Shown piece by piece: positions 38,991 to 50,014 of a DNA stretch of 64,000 bases. The stretch covers positions 166,559-230,558 of the forward strand of contig CAUYUJ010016694.1 in assembly GCA_963575745.1 (NCBI GenBank), given 5' to 3'. This stretch comes from Prorocentrum cordatum (taxonomy: Eukaryota > Sar > Dinophyceae > Prorocentrales > Prorocentraceae). A program made the translations under genes and the position numbers. Every line of letters starts with the position of its first letter. The first letter of the stretch is position 1. The notes beneath the pieces were generated by a model. It did not search any database and had not been told where the DNA came from. It worked only from the letters and a program-made list of their open reading frames with translations.

Positions 38991-39949
38991 AAAAGAGTTT
39001 TGGAAACTTTTTTTTTTTTTGATGAAGGAGTGCGCGCGCTTAGAATTTTATGTAGAAGATGACGGTGGGCGATGCCGCCTTGTTGGGGATGGTGCGAATT
39101 CATATCTAGGATGGGTGAGTGGGCAGAATCGGATGTAAATCGCAATGCGCGAAGGGGGGCCGTTAAGTCTGGGGGGTGGGTTTGGGGGGTGATGTTATTC
39201 TTCGAGAGCGGAATTTCTATAGGCTTACGCCGCATCCGCCGACCCCTTTCTGCGAGTGTTGCGAGGCCAGGAGTTTCTGGCCAGCGGCGTCTTGTGTGAG
39301 GGTGCGGTGTCGCGCGCGGGTGGTGGCAGATACGTAGGGGGTCCAAATGTTTGCGTGATGCCGGTGGTCTGGGGCGTGTTTTGCGAGCGCCATGCGCGCT
39401 GTGCACCCGGGCGCGGGGTGTCCTTCTGGGAGGTCGGCCTTTCGACCCGCAACCAAGTGGAGGACCGCCGGAAGACGAAAGGAGCAAGAGTAGTGTGCGG
39501 AAGCTGTGATCGGCGAGGCATCGCCGCGAAAGATGTGGCAGATGAGTCGGGGCGGGTGAAGAGGCTTTTGACGTTCGCAGCGCGCGAGCGGAACAGTTTT
39601 TGCGCGGCGGCGGCGCATTAGCGCCGCACGAGATAGTGAGCACGTCGCGAGGAAGAGCAAGGCTGTATGCGCGGAGTGCATTGCAGTTGGCTTGGCGGCT
39701 CGCAATACGGAAGCGTCTGGGGGTCTTTTGGGGGCCTCTTGGGAGCGGAGATTATGTGTGGTGCTTGCCACGCTGCCGAACTCGAAGTAGCCAGCTCCAC
39801 TGAACGCGCAATCTCCCGCCCGCCCGCCCGCGATTTAGTTTGCAAAACCCATGCGGTGGCGATTGCGATAACTGCTTGGCGCTGACTGGCACGTCGATGC
39901 GGCCGCGCTAGCGCGCGCAGGCGCGCGCGCAGAGCTGCCGGCTAGTTTG
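38991..39949. other. No recognisable gene
   Basis: Mixed sequence. A short CTTTTGGGGGCCTCTTGGG segment near 39727 belongs to the CTTGGGG class. Confidence 0.3.
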
Positions 39950-40560
39950 GCGCGACCGACGCGGGCGCGGTGGCGCTGGCCGCTGGGAATTTCCCAGCAC
40001 GTCTTCGCAGGCCGCGCAGACGCGCGAGTGCAGTGCGAGTCGGTGGCTCGGGCGGGCGCGGTATCATGCCGACGTCGACGACGGCCGACGCGATGCTGAT
40101 AGTGGCGACGGTGGTGACGATGAGGACACTGACGGCGGCAAGGCCAATGACGGCGCCGATGCTGATCGCGCCGGTGACGATAATGGTGTCCACGTATGCA
40201 TGTGTTGGAAGAATTTCGACATGCGCAGAGCGTAGCGGCAAGCTATTCTGGCGCGACCGACGCGGCCGCGGTGGCGTTGACCGCTGGGGACTCCCCAGCG
40301 CCTCTCGCAGGCCGCGTTGACGCGCGGGCAGTTCAGTGTGAGGCGGTGATTCGGGCGGGCGCGGTATTATGGCGACCGCGACGGCGGCCGACACGATGAT
40401 GATATTAGCGGTGCTGGTGGCGATGATAACGGTGTTGACTGCGAGGCCACTGACGGCGCCGATGTTGATCACGCTGGTGACGATGGTGGTGTCCACGGGT
40501 CGGTGATTCAGTTTTTGGAACTATTCGACATGCGCGCGCGGCCCACGGGCGTGAGTGGCC
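39950..40560. repeat. ~301-bp tandem duplication
   Basis: Units start with GGCGCGACCGACGCGG at about 39949 and 40250 and share CGGGCGGGCGCGGTAT and GGTGTCCACG. A - strand frame of 184 codons spans both copies (hydrophobic then Pro/Arg-rich, twice), but its hydrophobic parts come from degenerate GAT/GGT triplets. Confidence 0.75.
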
Positions 40561-40664
40561 AGATTGGTGTTTTGTTTTGTTCGTTGACAACAATTGTGGC
40601 CATCGGCAACCGCGCAAGGGCTTTCGAATGATTTCGACATGTGTGTGCGGGAAGCGTCCTTGGT

Positions 40665-40865
40665 TGCATGGGATGAAAATTTTGAATAACCTATGGGTTT
40701 CCTTAAGAATTCGAGAAAGCGCGCAATTTCTGTTTTGTAATATGATTTGTTTCAACCTTCTCCCAATTTTGTTAACGGAATCCGCCATTGAAATATGTAT
40801 GGGACCGGCGATCCTGAATCATTCCGGCATGCGCGCGCGACGACGCGCGCGTGTCGTTTTGTTTT
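40665..40865 (+). repeat. Family H repeat, copy 3
   Basis: AAGAATTCGAGAAAGCGCG, TGAATCATTCCGGCATGCGC and the CGCGCGACGACGCGCGCG palindrome. Confidence 0.65.
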
Positions 40866-41139
40866 TCGTATGAAAAATGTGCATGGTGTTGTCGGGCGTG
40901 TTTCTTTGATAAGCGATGTTGCGCGCATTGTAAATCATGACGAGGATGAGGAAATGGGGGCCGGTCACGGCCTATTTAGGGTGGCACGAGTTCGAAAATC
41001 TAGGTAAACTATGGGGCAGGATCGTCCGTAAATATTGAATTATTCCAGGGGGACTGATCAACCCGGGTGGTTGTGGTGGTGATCGATCTTCATTCTTTTT
41101 CATAGAGGAAGTTCTAGGCGGCGACGGGTTTTTGACGGT

Positions 41140-41320
41140 GATTCGGCGGCGACGGCGACAACATAGCCGCCTGACCAATCACCCACCCACACGACGGGGG
41201 CGGCGATTGCGACAACATAGCCGCCAGACCGACAATCAGTCCCAGACGACGGGCGGCGACGAATCGGCGACAGGGCGGCGACGGCGACAACATAGCCGCT
41301 AAACCGACAATCGCGGCCAG
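41140..41320 (+). repeat. ~60-bp tandem repeat, three copies
   Basis: GCGACAACATAGCCGC...GACCGACAATC repeated, separated by GGCGGCGA words. Confidence 0.75.
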
Positions 41321-41380
41321 TTCCGTGGAAAAGAAAGAACCCCTAAATGCAAACATTGTTTGGGAAATAAGCGAAAGGCA

Positions 41381-41500
41381 CGGATTTCTTGGATCGGCGC
41401 GTGGAACCTCCTGGCGGCGTCTCGGCGTCGCTCTGGGCGCGCTCCGCGCGCTATGGAGGGGGTCCAGCGCCGTTCCAAGAAATCCGCGCGGACCTCCGAA
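41381..41500. mobile_element. Foldback element, family G copy 2
   Basis: GGATTTCTTGGATCGGCGC pairs with GCGCCGTTCCAAGAAATCC. The left arm resembles GGATTTCTTGGATCCGCGC in the 7585-7800 foldback. Confidence 0.6.
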
Positions 41501-41699
41501 AGTTGATGTTCGTGCAGTTTTTGCTTTTCTAGATGAGTTTGGCCGCCGTCGCCGAGTATTTCGCTGAGTTCGCCCCGTCCCTGTTCCCCGAGCGGCGAAC
41601 ACATCCACGCCCAGGCCCTCGCGGTCTGGATGCCGGGGAGCGATCCCGTGGATACGCTCGGGGGTCTGGAGGCGGGGGTCAATGCAAACGGGACTCAGC

Positions 41700-41870
41700 C
41701 AGAGCGCCGGATCTTACAGGATCCTGCAGCTCCAGGGTCGCATTGACCGGGGTCTGGGTGCAGGATCCTGCAGGATCTTGCAGGATCCTTCGCGTTGACC
41801 CGGGTTTGGGTGCAGGATCTTGCAGGATTCTGCAAGGCCTGACTGACCCGGGTTTGGATTGACCCGGGTC
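41700..41870 (+). repeat. GCAGGATC-type short repeats
   Basis: TGCAGGATCCTGCAGGATCT, GACCCGGGTTTGGGTGCAG and relatives. Degenerate and partly palindromic. Confidence 0.7.
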
Positions 41871-43289
41871 AGCAGATCCCCGATACGCGGTCGCATGAAT
41901 TCGTTCCGCGCGGAGCATCCGCGAACAAACGCCCCGCGTCCATGGGATCGCGGCGCAGGGGCCCGGCTCGCGAGGCCGCGGATGTAGATATGTCTTCCAC
42001 CCGCGGCTGTTGCCGTCGCCGTCCACACCAGTCGCCTAGTAGCTCCGGCTTGCCTTCGGTGTCAACCCAACACACTAATCTTATGTGAGCGTCGCCCCCC
42101 CAAGGGCGACGCGCCCTTGTACCACACTCCTGCGCCTATGGATGACATGAGGGGGCGGGGAACCTATCCTCTATGTGGGGGAGCACAGGGATGTAGCGGA
42201 CGAGGGTCGAGGCGGGCGGGAGGTGGCGCGTCGAGGAGGATTGGAGAGAAGAGGAGAAGAGACAAGAGGGGGGGCAAAAGGGGATCGGTGGAGGGGCTGG
42301 TGAGGAGAGGGGAGATGGGAGGAGAGGAGAGAAGAGGGCCAGAAGACAAGCTAGGTGCGCTCGGGTCATATCTGACGTCCTACCCTTTCCTCACATCCTT
42401 ATCCATCGCGTAGATATCCTCTCTATTCGTGCGGTCGTATGTCGAGCTGGAGAATGATCCCGAGAGGATGCGCGATGCGTGCGTGGTAGATCACGGCATA
42501 GCGTTGCGTGGAATATCACGGCAGAGTGTAGCATGTTAGGGCATGGCGTGGTATTGCGAAGTGAATCATTACGTCACAGCATTGAAACGCAAAGCATGGC
42601 ATCGGAGAGCAGCAGGGCAGAGCTCAACGCCACAGTGCATGTCATGGCCTGGCTTTGGGTTCCTTGACGTCTAAGTGATCGTTTGGGTGCGGTCTGGGCC
42701 TGCTAGAGCCGCCCACTCACCGGTGACCTGGGTGGGTCACCGTTGTGTCTCCCGTGTCCCCCCCATGCTCTCGTAAGGATAGCGGGTCGTCGGGGGTGTT
42801 CGTTTGTGCAGATATGTGGGTGTGCTGGAAGTGCTGGAAGTGCGGGAATGAAGGTAGAGATGAAGCGAGATCGCCTGCCCGGAAGGATTGACAACATCCG
42901 CATGGGAAAACGCACAAGCAAACACAACTAGCGCACATCATGTGGGTAACATGCCATACGCGGAGGAGATAACATTGCAGGCCTAGAGGTTAGCACCAAC
43001 ACCAATATCGGCGGCGTGCCTCCACCGAGGGAAGATGGACCCGATCTCGGTGATGGTGTCAATATTCAGGATTCTTATGTGGCCGAAATATTATCACCAA
43101 CGCCAGAATCTAGGATCATCTTCCCCCTGTGGAGGCAATCCTCTGGATTGGTGCTTGTGCCCATTTCCAGGCATCCGATAACGCGGCAGGAGGGCGACTG
43201 GGGCAATTGGCGGGTGGAGCTTCTCGCGCAAGGGCGGCGCGCGGCGCTTGGGGGGCAGTGCATCGAGGGGAGTTCGGACGCAACTCCTG
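41871..43289. other. No recognisable gene; two small hairpins
   Basis: Hairpins GCGTCGCCC/GGGCGACGC at 42090-42113 and CGGTGACC/GGTCACCG at ~42720-42741. A purine-rich stretch lies at 42195-42345 and degenerate ATCACGGCATAGCG words at 42470-42600. Confidence 0.35.
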
Positions 43290-43410
43290 GGAGGTCAAAT
43301 CCTGACTTTGGTCCTGGTCCGAAATCCCGCTTGATCCGGCTTGATCCCGCTGGAGCCGACTTTATCCCGCTTCATCCCGCTCAAACCGGGCTCAATCCCG
43401 CTCGATCCGC
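43290..43410 (+). repeat. CCCGCTTGATC-type degenerate repeat
   Basis: Eight or so words of the form ATCCCGCT.GA. Confidence 0.6.
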
Positions 43411-43464
43411 GGCCTAACCTGGCGTGACAGCCCCTCTTAATGGAGCTTAATTCAAGGGCATAAA

Positions 43465-43615
43465 AGACGCCCCTACCCTGGTTTACGAGGCGCTGTGCGC
43501 TGAAACTCCTGTGGGCTGACAGGGTAAACCCTGCGTGATGTGCCGCGTCCTGGCGGCTCTAGGCTTTGGGGGTTCCCGGGAGGTTTACAGACCACGCACT
43601 TGTAACCCAGGGTAG
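43465..43615. repeat. Small inverted repeat
   Basis: CCCCTACCCTGGTTTAC at ~43471 pairs imperfectly with GTAACCCAGGGTAGGG at ~43601. Confidence 0.55.
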
Positions 43616-43823
43616 GGTCGTTTTTTCATCTCTCAATTAATAATCCTCTTTGACCCTTCCCACGAAGGCCTCCAAAAGTATCTGCCTCCAGCCAGGGTCC
43701 ACGTCCCGCGCCCGCCTCGGCCCCCTCACCGAGAGGCCCTGTCTTCTCTGCGAGCCGAGGGCTCTTCTCGGTGGCCCCTGGGGTGTGGCCCGGGAGTCCA
43801 GAAGGTCCAGAGAAGCTACCATC

Positions 43824-43964
43824 TTGTCGGGCCTGGCCCTCCACAGGAGGAGTGTCCCAAGCTGGTCAACAAAAGATGGTCGGGGACGGCTCTTGGGCCC
43901 TGTCTGTATATATCTACAGAGCTTCCGCCCCAGATCCGCCTGCAGGGGGACATGCCCGACCGAA
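43824..43964 (+). mobile_element. Family A element, copy A10
   Basis: Ends TTGTCGGGCCTGGCCCTCCA and GGGGGACATGCCCGACCGAA. Flanks AAGCTACCAT (43813) and AAGCTGCCAC (43966) match at 8 of 10, offset slightly. Confidence 0.8.
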
Positions 43965-44129
43965 AAAGCTGCCACCGGAGACTCGTCGGAGAGCCGCGGC
44001 TCCTCTGCCGAGGGCGCCGCCGCGCAGGGCCGGGGGGCCCGTGGCCGGGGGGGGCCCCGGGAGGCCCCAGCGCGGAGCCCCGGGCGCGCCGCGGAGCCCG
44101 GGCCTGCCTGCCGAGGTGATTCTCCAATG

Positions 44130-44250
44130 GTTGCGGGGGGGGAGGGGGAGGGGGAGGGGGAGGGGGGGGAGGAGCGGGAGGAGGAGGGGGAGGAGGAGGA
44201 GGGGGAGGAGGAGGAGGAGGAGGAGGAGGAGGAGGAGGAGGAGGAGGGTT
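44130..44250 (+). repeat. (GGA)n/(GGGGGA)n microsatellite
   Basis: GGGGGA then GGA units. Confidence 0.95.
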
Positions 44251-45229
44251 GCGGGTCAGACCCCTTCGGGCGCGGGCGCGTTGCGGAGTCGCGGTTTGCC
44301 AGCCAAGACGATTAGCTTCACCGCTTCCAGCGCGCTGGAACGTCTCCTCGACCGCATCGGGAAGGCTCGAGGTGCCCCTCCCCCAGGCCGCAGCCGCCCC
44401 CGAAAGGGAGTCGGAGGACGCCAGCGCAGGCTCCGCCTCGGAGGGTGAGCCGGCTCCGAAGAAGAAGAAGGCGCCGCTGCCACACCGCGCTGGAGGTTCT
44501 CTGGCTCTTTCTGTATCGCCTCAGAGACGTCGCTCGATTATTTGATTCGGAGCTGGCTGGCGTATATTCACTGCCCGTCCTCTCGTGCGGGTTCGCGTTC
44601 ACACCGCAGCCTCTTCCGAGCAAGTTGGTCTTCGCTGCTCGTCTCGTCGCGCGATGTGTTTCATGTGGCTTCATGTGTTTCGATGTGTTCGACGGGGCCT
44701 TCGATGTGTTTCATGGTTGGCTCCCTCGCACATCGGATCCGACCTGGTGAGAGGGTAAGGCTTGCTTGCAAGAGGGTGTTGTGCAGAGGAGCGATGTGGC
44801 AGAGAATATCCCAATGTGGAGAACACAGATAGTCCCTGCGGCTTCGGGTTGCTCTCCAGTCACCCCGATGCTGCACCCTGTCATTGAACCATCCCACCGC
44901 CCTTCCTGAATGGCCTGCGCGATTCCACTGTTCGCCCAGACATTTATGGGGCAGCAGGGGGCCAATGCACGGATGCAATGGTCAGTTCAGGGATCAGAGA
45001 AAGTCATTAACCATTTCGATGGCCAGGTCGCATCCCAAAACTAAATGGTGAATGGCATAATGACATAGGAAGGGTAACACAAAGGCGCAGACCGAACGTA
45101 CATGTGAGTCAGGAGCCCGCACTGGGCGCTCAAGCAAGAAGGCGGGGTAATACTCATATGAAGGAAGTGAGACAGGAAACTTGAACTGACTTGACGGACG
45201 TTCTGCTTGACTTGGGATCGGGTGTTTCA
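44251..45229. other. No recognisable gene
   Basis: Mixed sequence. TTTCATGTGGC/TTTCGATGTGTT words repeat near 44660-44715. Confidence 0.3.
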
Positions 45230-46230
45230 GAGGAGGCGAAGGACTCATGGTACGACAGGAGCCTGGGGAAGCAGGAAAGGGCCTTTTCGAGGAGCCCACG
45301 GACTTCGGATAAGGTTTCGCGGGGGAGTCAAAAGGAGGTAGGGTAGGATTTTCGATCGGGGCCAATGTCGCGGGAACTGGTTTCCTACGGGATCAGCTGT
45401 CCGAGAGGAGCTCAACGACCTAGGAACAGGTTTTTGATGGAACCCCATTGCTTCGGATAAGTTTTTCGACAGGGGCCGCAGGACTTATGAGTGGGCCTCC
45501 CAGAAGAACCTCATGATTTAGGATTCGGTTTTTGAGAGGAGCCCCAGGACATAGGACAACATGTTCGACTGGGTCCCAACGGCGTAGGAATAGGTTTTTG
45601 ACAGGGGCCGCAGTACGTAGGATATAGCCTCCCAGAGGGTTTATGAGGGGCCCGAGAAATTAGGACACGGTTTTCGTCAGGGAGGCCTGGACTTCAGATG
45701 GGGCTTTCGACGGGGGCCGCAGGGCGTAGTAGAGGGCGTCCCAGTGGATACCAATGACTTTTTTTAGTGTTTTTGGGAGGAGCCCAATGACTTAGGATAC
45801 GATACGGTCTTCGACATGGTGCCAAGGACTTAGAGCGAGGTTTCCGACAGGGGCTGCAGGACGTAGGAGAGGGCCTCCCAGAGGAGGCTATGGACTTGGG
45901 ACCAGGTTTGTTAGACGAACCCGAGCACCCACAGTCAGGTTTTCGACAGGACGAGGCAATCGCTTTGGCGAAAGGTTTCCGAGGGGGGGGAGGCGCAGGA
46001 CGTATGAGAGGGCCTCCCAGGGGAGCCCATGCATTTCCGATATGGTTTATGAGACGAACCCCAGGACTTCGAATCAGATGTTCGACGGAGGCCGCAGGAC
46101 TTGGGATAGGGTTTCCGACAGGGTCCGCAGGACGTAGGAGGGTGCCCCAGAAAGGAGGCCGAGGATTTAGGAACAGTTTTTCGAGAGTGCCCCAGTACTT
46201 AGGATAAGTTTTTCCAGCGCCACTGTACAT
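45230..46230 (-). repeat. ~40-bp degenerate minisatellite, 1 kb
   Basis: Around 20 diverged units built from GGTTTTCGACAGGGGCCGCA, GGACTTAGGAT and GGGCCTCCCAGAGGAG. A 258-codon - strand frame across it is a by-product. Confidence 0.75.
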
Positions 46231-46734
46231 CTGATCTGATTTTTTCCTTGATGCCGCGTGCCCAGACAGAATCCGGCCCAAATTATGGTGTCCTTTGCGT
46301 GCTTCAAGCTTGCGTTTCAGACCCCTCCCCGAAGGGGAGGAGGGAAGACGGAAGGGGGACCTCCCTAAACCACTCCCCCCCAGAGGGCTGGTGAGACTCC
46401 TCAAATTACTCACGCCCAGAGCACTGGCGGGATTTGATGGGGCTCCATGCTTTACTAGCCCACCCCCCACCTGGCATGACCCGCCCGCCGAAGTAGCCGT
46501 CCTACTTCATGGGGTCCAACACCTGAACATGCAGCTAGCCCGTCTCGACCCGACCGTCCGAGATGTGCTCCGATGCGATGGGGCCCTACACTTTCATGTC
46601 TCGCCCACCAGGCCCGACTAATCCGCTGGTGTAGTGATCCCCTCCAATGGGTCGTCGCCGAAGTCGACCTTACTGTCGACCTCATCGTCGTTGTCGTCGC
46701 CGTCGTTATTTTTTATTTTTGATTTTTGTTTTTG
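46231..46734. other. No gene; family L-like segment
   Basis: 46480-46620 has CACCTGGCATGACCCGCCCGCC and CTACACTTTCATGTCTCGCC, like the 3' part of family E/L near 49.3 and 58.3 kb. Confidence 0.35.
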
Positions 46735-46945
<211 letters not shown>

Positions 46946-47059
46946 GGTGCATACTGTTTTCTCTCAATGAAAGTGTGCCCCTCGACGCTCGCACCCTGTT
47001 TGTTGATGGAAAGTCTTGGTGCTCAAATTGGCCCCTGGCCCCCCTGCTTACAACAACAA

Positions 47060-47290
47060 CGGCTCCCGCCTGAGACTTCCTCACAATTTAGCCAGGACCC
47101 CCGCTCCCGCCCGAGACTTCTTCGCATGTTATTCAGGAATCGCGCTCTCGCTTGAGAGTTCCTTACAATTTATTCAGGAATCGCTCTCCCGGCGCTCTGG
47201 AGTCGCGCTCTCGCTGGAGACTTGCTTGCAATTTACTGAAGAATAGCGCCCTTGCGTTGGAATTTCCTGCAATTTGCTCAAGCGCCGCGC
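47060..47290 (+). repeat. ~60-bp tandem repeat with GAGACTTCCT motif
   Basis: About four units of CGCGCTCTCGCTTGAGAGTT and CCTTACAATTTATTCAGGAA. The motif is close to GAGACATCCTC at 33.7-36.1 kb. Confidence 0.7.
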
Positions 47291-47319
47291 TCCCGACACC
47301 CAGGCACCCATGAGTCGCG

Positions 47320-47595
47320 CCCGTTGTGGCTCCATGTGCATGCCCTTCGTGGTCCCGCTGCCGCCGTTTGTGGCCCCCTCATTGTCCTACGTGGCCCAGT
47401 TGCTACCCTCAGTGGCCCCATCGTTACCTTCTGTGGCCCCGCATTATCTGCCCTTCGTGGCCCCCACTCGTTCGCGCTCTTCGTGGCCCCATACGCATTC
47501 CCTTCGTGTTCCCGCTGTCGCCCTTCGTGGCCTACTTCGTGTCCTTCGTGGCCCTGCTGTCGTTCTCTCTTGCTCTCGCTTTCGCTCGTCGTCGC

Positions 47596-47649
<54 letters not shown>

Positions 47650-47650
47650 G
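47320..47650 (+). repeat. CTTCGTGGCCCC degenerate array and (GTC)n
   Basis: About ten CTTCGTGGCCCC/GTGGCCCCATCG units to ~47555, then GTC triplets at 47585-47650. Confidence 0.7.
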
Positions 47651-47893
47651 GTCGGTCCCCTGTCCGTCCCTCTTGGGGTCGGGTCGACGGTCCGCGGCCG
47701 CCCCGCCGATCAGCGCTGCCGCTGGCCAGGCCGACGGTCCGCGGCCGCCCCGCCGCTTGCCGGGGCCCCGTCTGCAGGGAAGAAAGGTATACCCTCCAAA
47801 AGGGGTTCGATCGAAGACAACGAGGGCGGGTATCGAGGGTTTGGGAAATACGCGTTATTGGACACTCGAGCAGATAAGGACGAACAGTCTTAA

Positions 47894-47897
47894 ATGG

Positions 47898-47959
<62 letters not shown>

Positions 47960-48037
47960 CCGTCGTCGTCGTGGTCGTCGTCGTCGTCGTCGTCATCGTC
48001 GTCACCATCATCGCCGTCGTCGTCGTCACCCTCATCG

Positions 48038-48075
<38 letters not shown>

Positions 48076-48090
48076 TCCCTCGTCGTCGCC
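47894..48090 (+). repeat. (GTT)n then (GTC)n microsatellite
   Basis: A GTT tract to ~47955, then GTC/ATC triplets to ~48080. Confidence 0.95.
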
Positions 48091-48231
48091 GCCCTCGTGG
48101 AAGTCTTGCTGGATGGCATGCGCACTAACTTCGTGTCCCGGCGGGCCCCCTCGCCTCTATGGCGGGCTGTTGCGGTCCCTCCTGTGCCCTGCACGCTGTG
48201 CCCTCCACGCTGCCGCCAAGCGGGCGACTGG

Positions 48232-48480
48232 CCATCCCAGGAACACGCCGGACGTGACGAACGGACAACACGCACCCGTACCCATAGGGGGGACGGAGGG
48301 GGGCTATGAGTGCGCGTTGTCGGACGGGGAGTCCCCGTTCGAGCGGGAGCCTCCCCCAGGGTCCGACAACCCGCGCCCATGTCCATATCCGGTCCTCCTC
48401 CCTCCGACCCTCCTTTGGGTATGGGTGTGTGTGTTGTTCGTTTGTCAGGACGGGTAGCTCAGCGCCTGGGACGCCGCCCG
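48232..48480. repeat. Foldback with ~75-bp diverged arms
   Basis: Left CCATCCCAGG...GACAACACGCACCCGTACCC pairs with right GGGTATGGGTGTGTGTGTTG...CGCCTGGGACG. Confidence 0.55.
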
Positions 48481-48509
48481 TGCTGCCGTCGGATGTGCAT
48501 GCCGCCGTG

Positions 48510-48745
48510 CCAGGAGGAGGAGGAGGAGGAGGAGGAGGAGGAGGAGGAGGAGGAGGAGGGAGGAGGAGGAGGAGGAGGAGGAGGAGGAGGAGGAGGAGGG
48601 GGAAGGGGGGAAGGGGAGGGGGAGGAGGGGAGGGGAGGAGGAGGAGGAGGGAGGAGGGGGGAGGAGGAGGAGGAGGAGGAGGGAGGAGGAGGAGGAGGAG
48701 GAGGAGGAGGAGGAGGAGGAGGAGGAGGAGGAGGAGGAGGAGGAG
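48510..48745 (+). repeat. (GGA)n microsatellite
   Basis: GGA repeats with G-run interruptions. Confidence 0.95.
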
Positions 48746-48900
48746 GCGGCGTACCCATCCAGCGCCGGACTGGCGTGCTGCCGTGCCGCCTGGATTGCCC
48801 CACGCCCAGACAGGCATCTCAGCGCCCGGGCCTCTGCTCGGCCCCCCCTCCCCCTCCACGTTGCTGCCAGATGGGCAGGATCCCATGCCGCCCAGTTATT

Positions 48901-48969
48901 ATCAGGAGGGAAGAAAACACACAGACACAAGCAATCGTCGATTCCCAGGAAAATATGGGAAGCTATGGA
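48901..48969 (+). mobile_element. Family B element, copy B5, truncated
   Basis: ATCAGGAGGGAAGAAAACAC and GATTCCCAGGAAAATATGGG match B2-B4. The right half is missing. Confidence 0.65.
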
Positions 48970-49199
48970 TTGTGCGGGATGTCTTGTGCGGTCTTGTGTG
49001 GGCTCTTGTGTTGGACTCTGGGCGTCGATTCGCGTTCTCTGGCTTCGTTCTCCTGCACGAGTCGTCTGGTGCGCGTCTTGTGCGCGACCACTCTTCGCTC
49101 GACCATTGTTTCTGTTAAAAATAGTATCCCTACCCAGCCAGTGCCGGATGGCTGTCCCGCTGCTTGGATGAGTTTTTCAGCGCCTGGGCCCCCTCTCCC

Positions 49200-49438
49200 C
49201 AGGGGCGGCCGCTCGCTTCTGCACTACTCTTCGATGGCCCGCCCTCCCGACCTGACCCGCCCGTTAGGGGCCGCCCGCCCTAACCAGCTTGTTCGGGCCC
49301 GCCCGCCCGACCAAACCCGCCCGTCAGGGTTTGCGCGTGCTCATTCGAATACGACCACACTTTCATGTCCCACCCGACCCGCCCAGTCCGCCCCGACCCG
49401 CCCGTTGGGGCCCGCCCACCCGAGCCGACCCGCCCGTT
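49200..49438 (+). repeat. Family E/L array, left of the retrotransposon
   Basis: Repeated GACCCGCCCGTTAGGG and CCGTCAGGGTTTGCGCGTGC, then CACACTTTCATGTCCCACCC, ending CCGACCCGCCCGTT exactly where the retrotransposon begins. The same words flank its right end. Confidence 0.75.
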
Positions 49439-49528
49439 TGTGTGTGCTCGCACGGGAAGGTGAGGGGTATTGTTTCGGGTGATGTCTCCGTGTTGCCATA
49501 ATCTATGCTCAAGCCTCCTTTTCTCTCG
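49439..49528 (+). repeat. Split direct repeat A1
   Basis: 90 bp from TGTGTGTGCTCGCACGGGAA to CCTCCTTTTCTCTCG, identical to 58026-58115. Its 3' end is pyrimidine-rich and runs into TCAG just before the first ORF, a plausible spliced-leader acceptor for the element's mRNA (inference). Confidence 0.95.
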
Positions 49529-49540
49529 TCAGAGGCGTCG

Positions 49541-50014
49541 ATGGGCCCTGCCGACGGCCGGCCCCCGATCGCGGTCCTCGCGGTGGCCCTCGCCTGGGCG
49601 GGCTGGCCCGCCGCCGAGGTTGGGCTGCTGCCCGAGGGGCTGCTCGGGCCTGGTGGGCCGCCGCCCCCGCCGCCGCCGCCCGACGCTGGCGCGGCGTTGG
49701 GCCGTGGTGAGCCCGAGGGCTCGCCTGCTTGGCTGGAGGCGGTGTGCCCAGTGGTGCTCCAGTGCCCGGCCTGCCCAGCCTGCTCGTGCCCGCAGGTAGA
49801 ACTGCAGGGCCCATCGCCTGGAGAGCAGGCCGTGTGGTTGCTCGTTCCCCCCGTGCTTACCAACCTCCTGGGCTTCGTGGCGAGCCGCTGGTGTGGGCGT
49901 GGCCGATCCGCTGCGGTGAGACATGGCGCTCCTCCCGTTCGGCGAGGAGGTGGAGTTCAGTTGAGCGGAAGATCGGGACAAATCGGAACCAGAGATTCTG
50001 GGAGAGTTCCATAG
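49541..50014 (+). CDS. Small membrane-anchored retrotransposon ORF, 157 aa
   Basis: ATG at 49541, ten bases after a CAG that ends a pyrimidine tract. The protein has a hydrophobic N-terminus (IAVLAVALAWAGWP), a poly-Pro run of ~8, a Cys-rich segment (CPVVLQCPACPACSCP) and a second hydrophobic segment (AVWLLVPPVLTNLLGFVASR) near residue 105, followed by an Arg-rich tail. Cys-rich plus single-helix small ORFs occur as the first ORF of dinoflagellate retroelements. The role is unknown; membrane or particle assembly is a guess. The tail after ~50000 may be lengthened by a frameshift, because a neighbouring frame reads EILGEFHRRIERRIVERSAR. Confidence 0.55.
   Translation: MGPADGRPPIAVLAVALAWAGWPAAEVGLLPEGLLGPGGPPPPPPPPDAGAALGRGEPEGSPAWLEAVCPVVLQCPACPACSCPQVELQGPSPGEQAVWLLVPPVLTNLLGFVASRWCGRGRSAAVRHGAPPVRRGGGVQLSGRSGQIGTRDSGRVP

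Noticed and set aside
39942-40496. 184-codon - strand frame with two hydrophobic repeats, possible membrane protein
   Set aside because: The hydrophobic stretches come from degenerate GAT/GGT triplets within a 301-bp tandem duplication. Both copies are open because they are similar, not because they are constrained.
42090-42113. GC hairpin considered as a rho-independent terminator
   Set aside because: No T-run follows and bacterial terminators do not apply to this genome.
45694-46470. 258-codon - strand frame
   Set aside because: It runs through a degenerate 40-bp minisatellite and its protein is an imperfect repeat without a domain.
48450-48475. GGTAGCTCAGCGCCTGGG resembling a tRNA A box
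   Set aside because: No matching B box, acceptor stem or anticodon arm nearby. It belongs to the arm of a foldback repeat.
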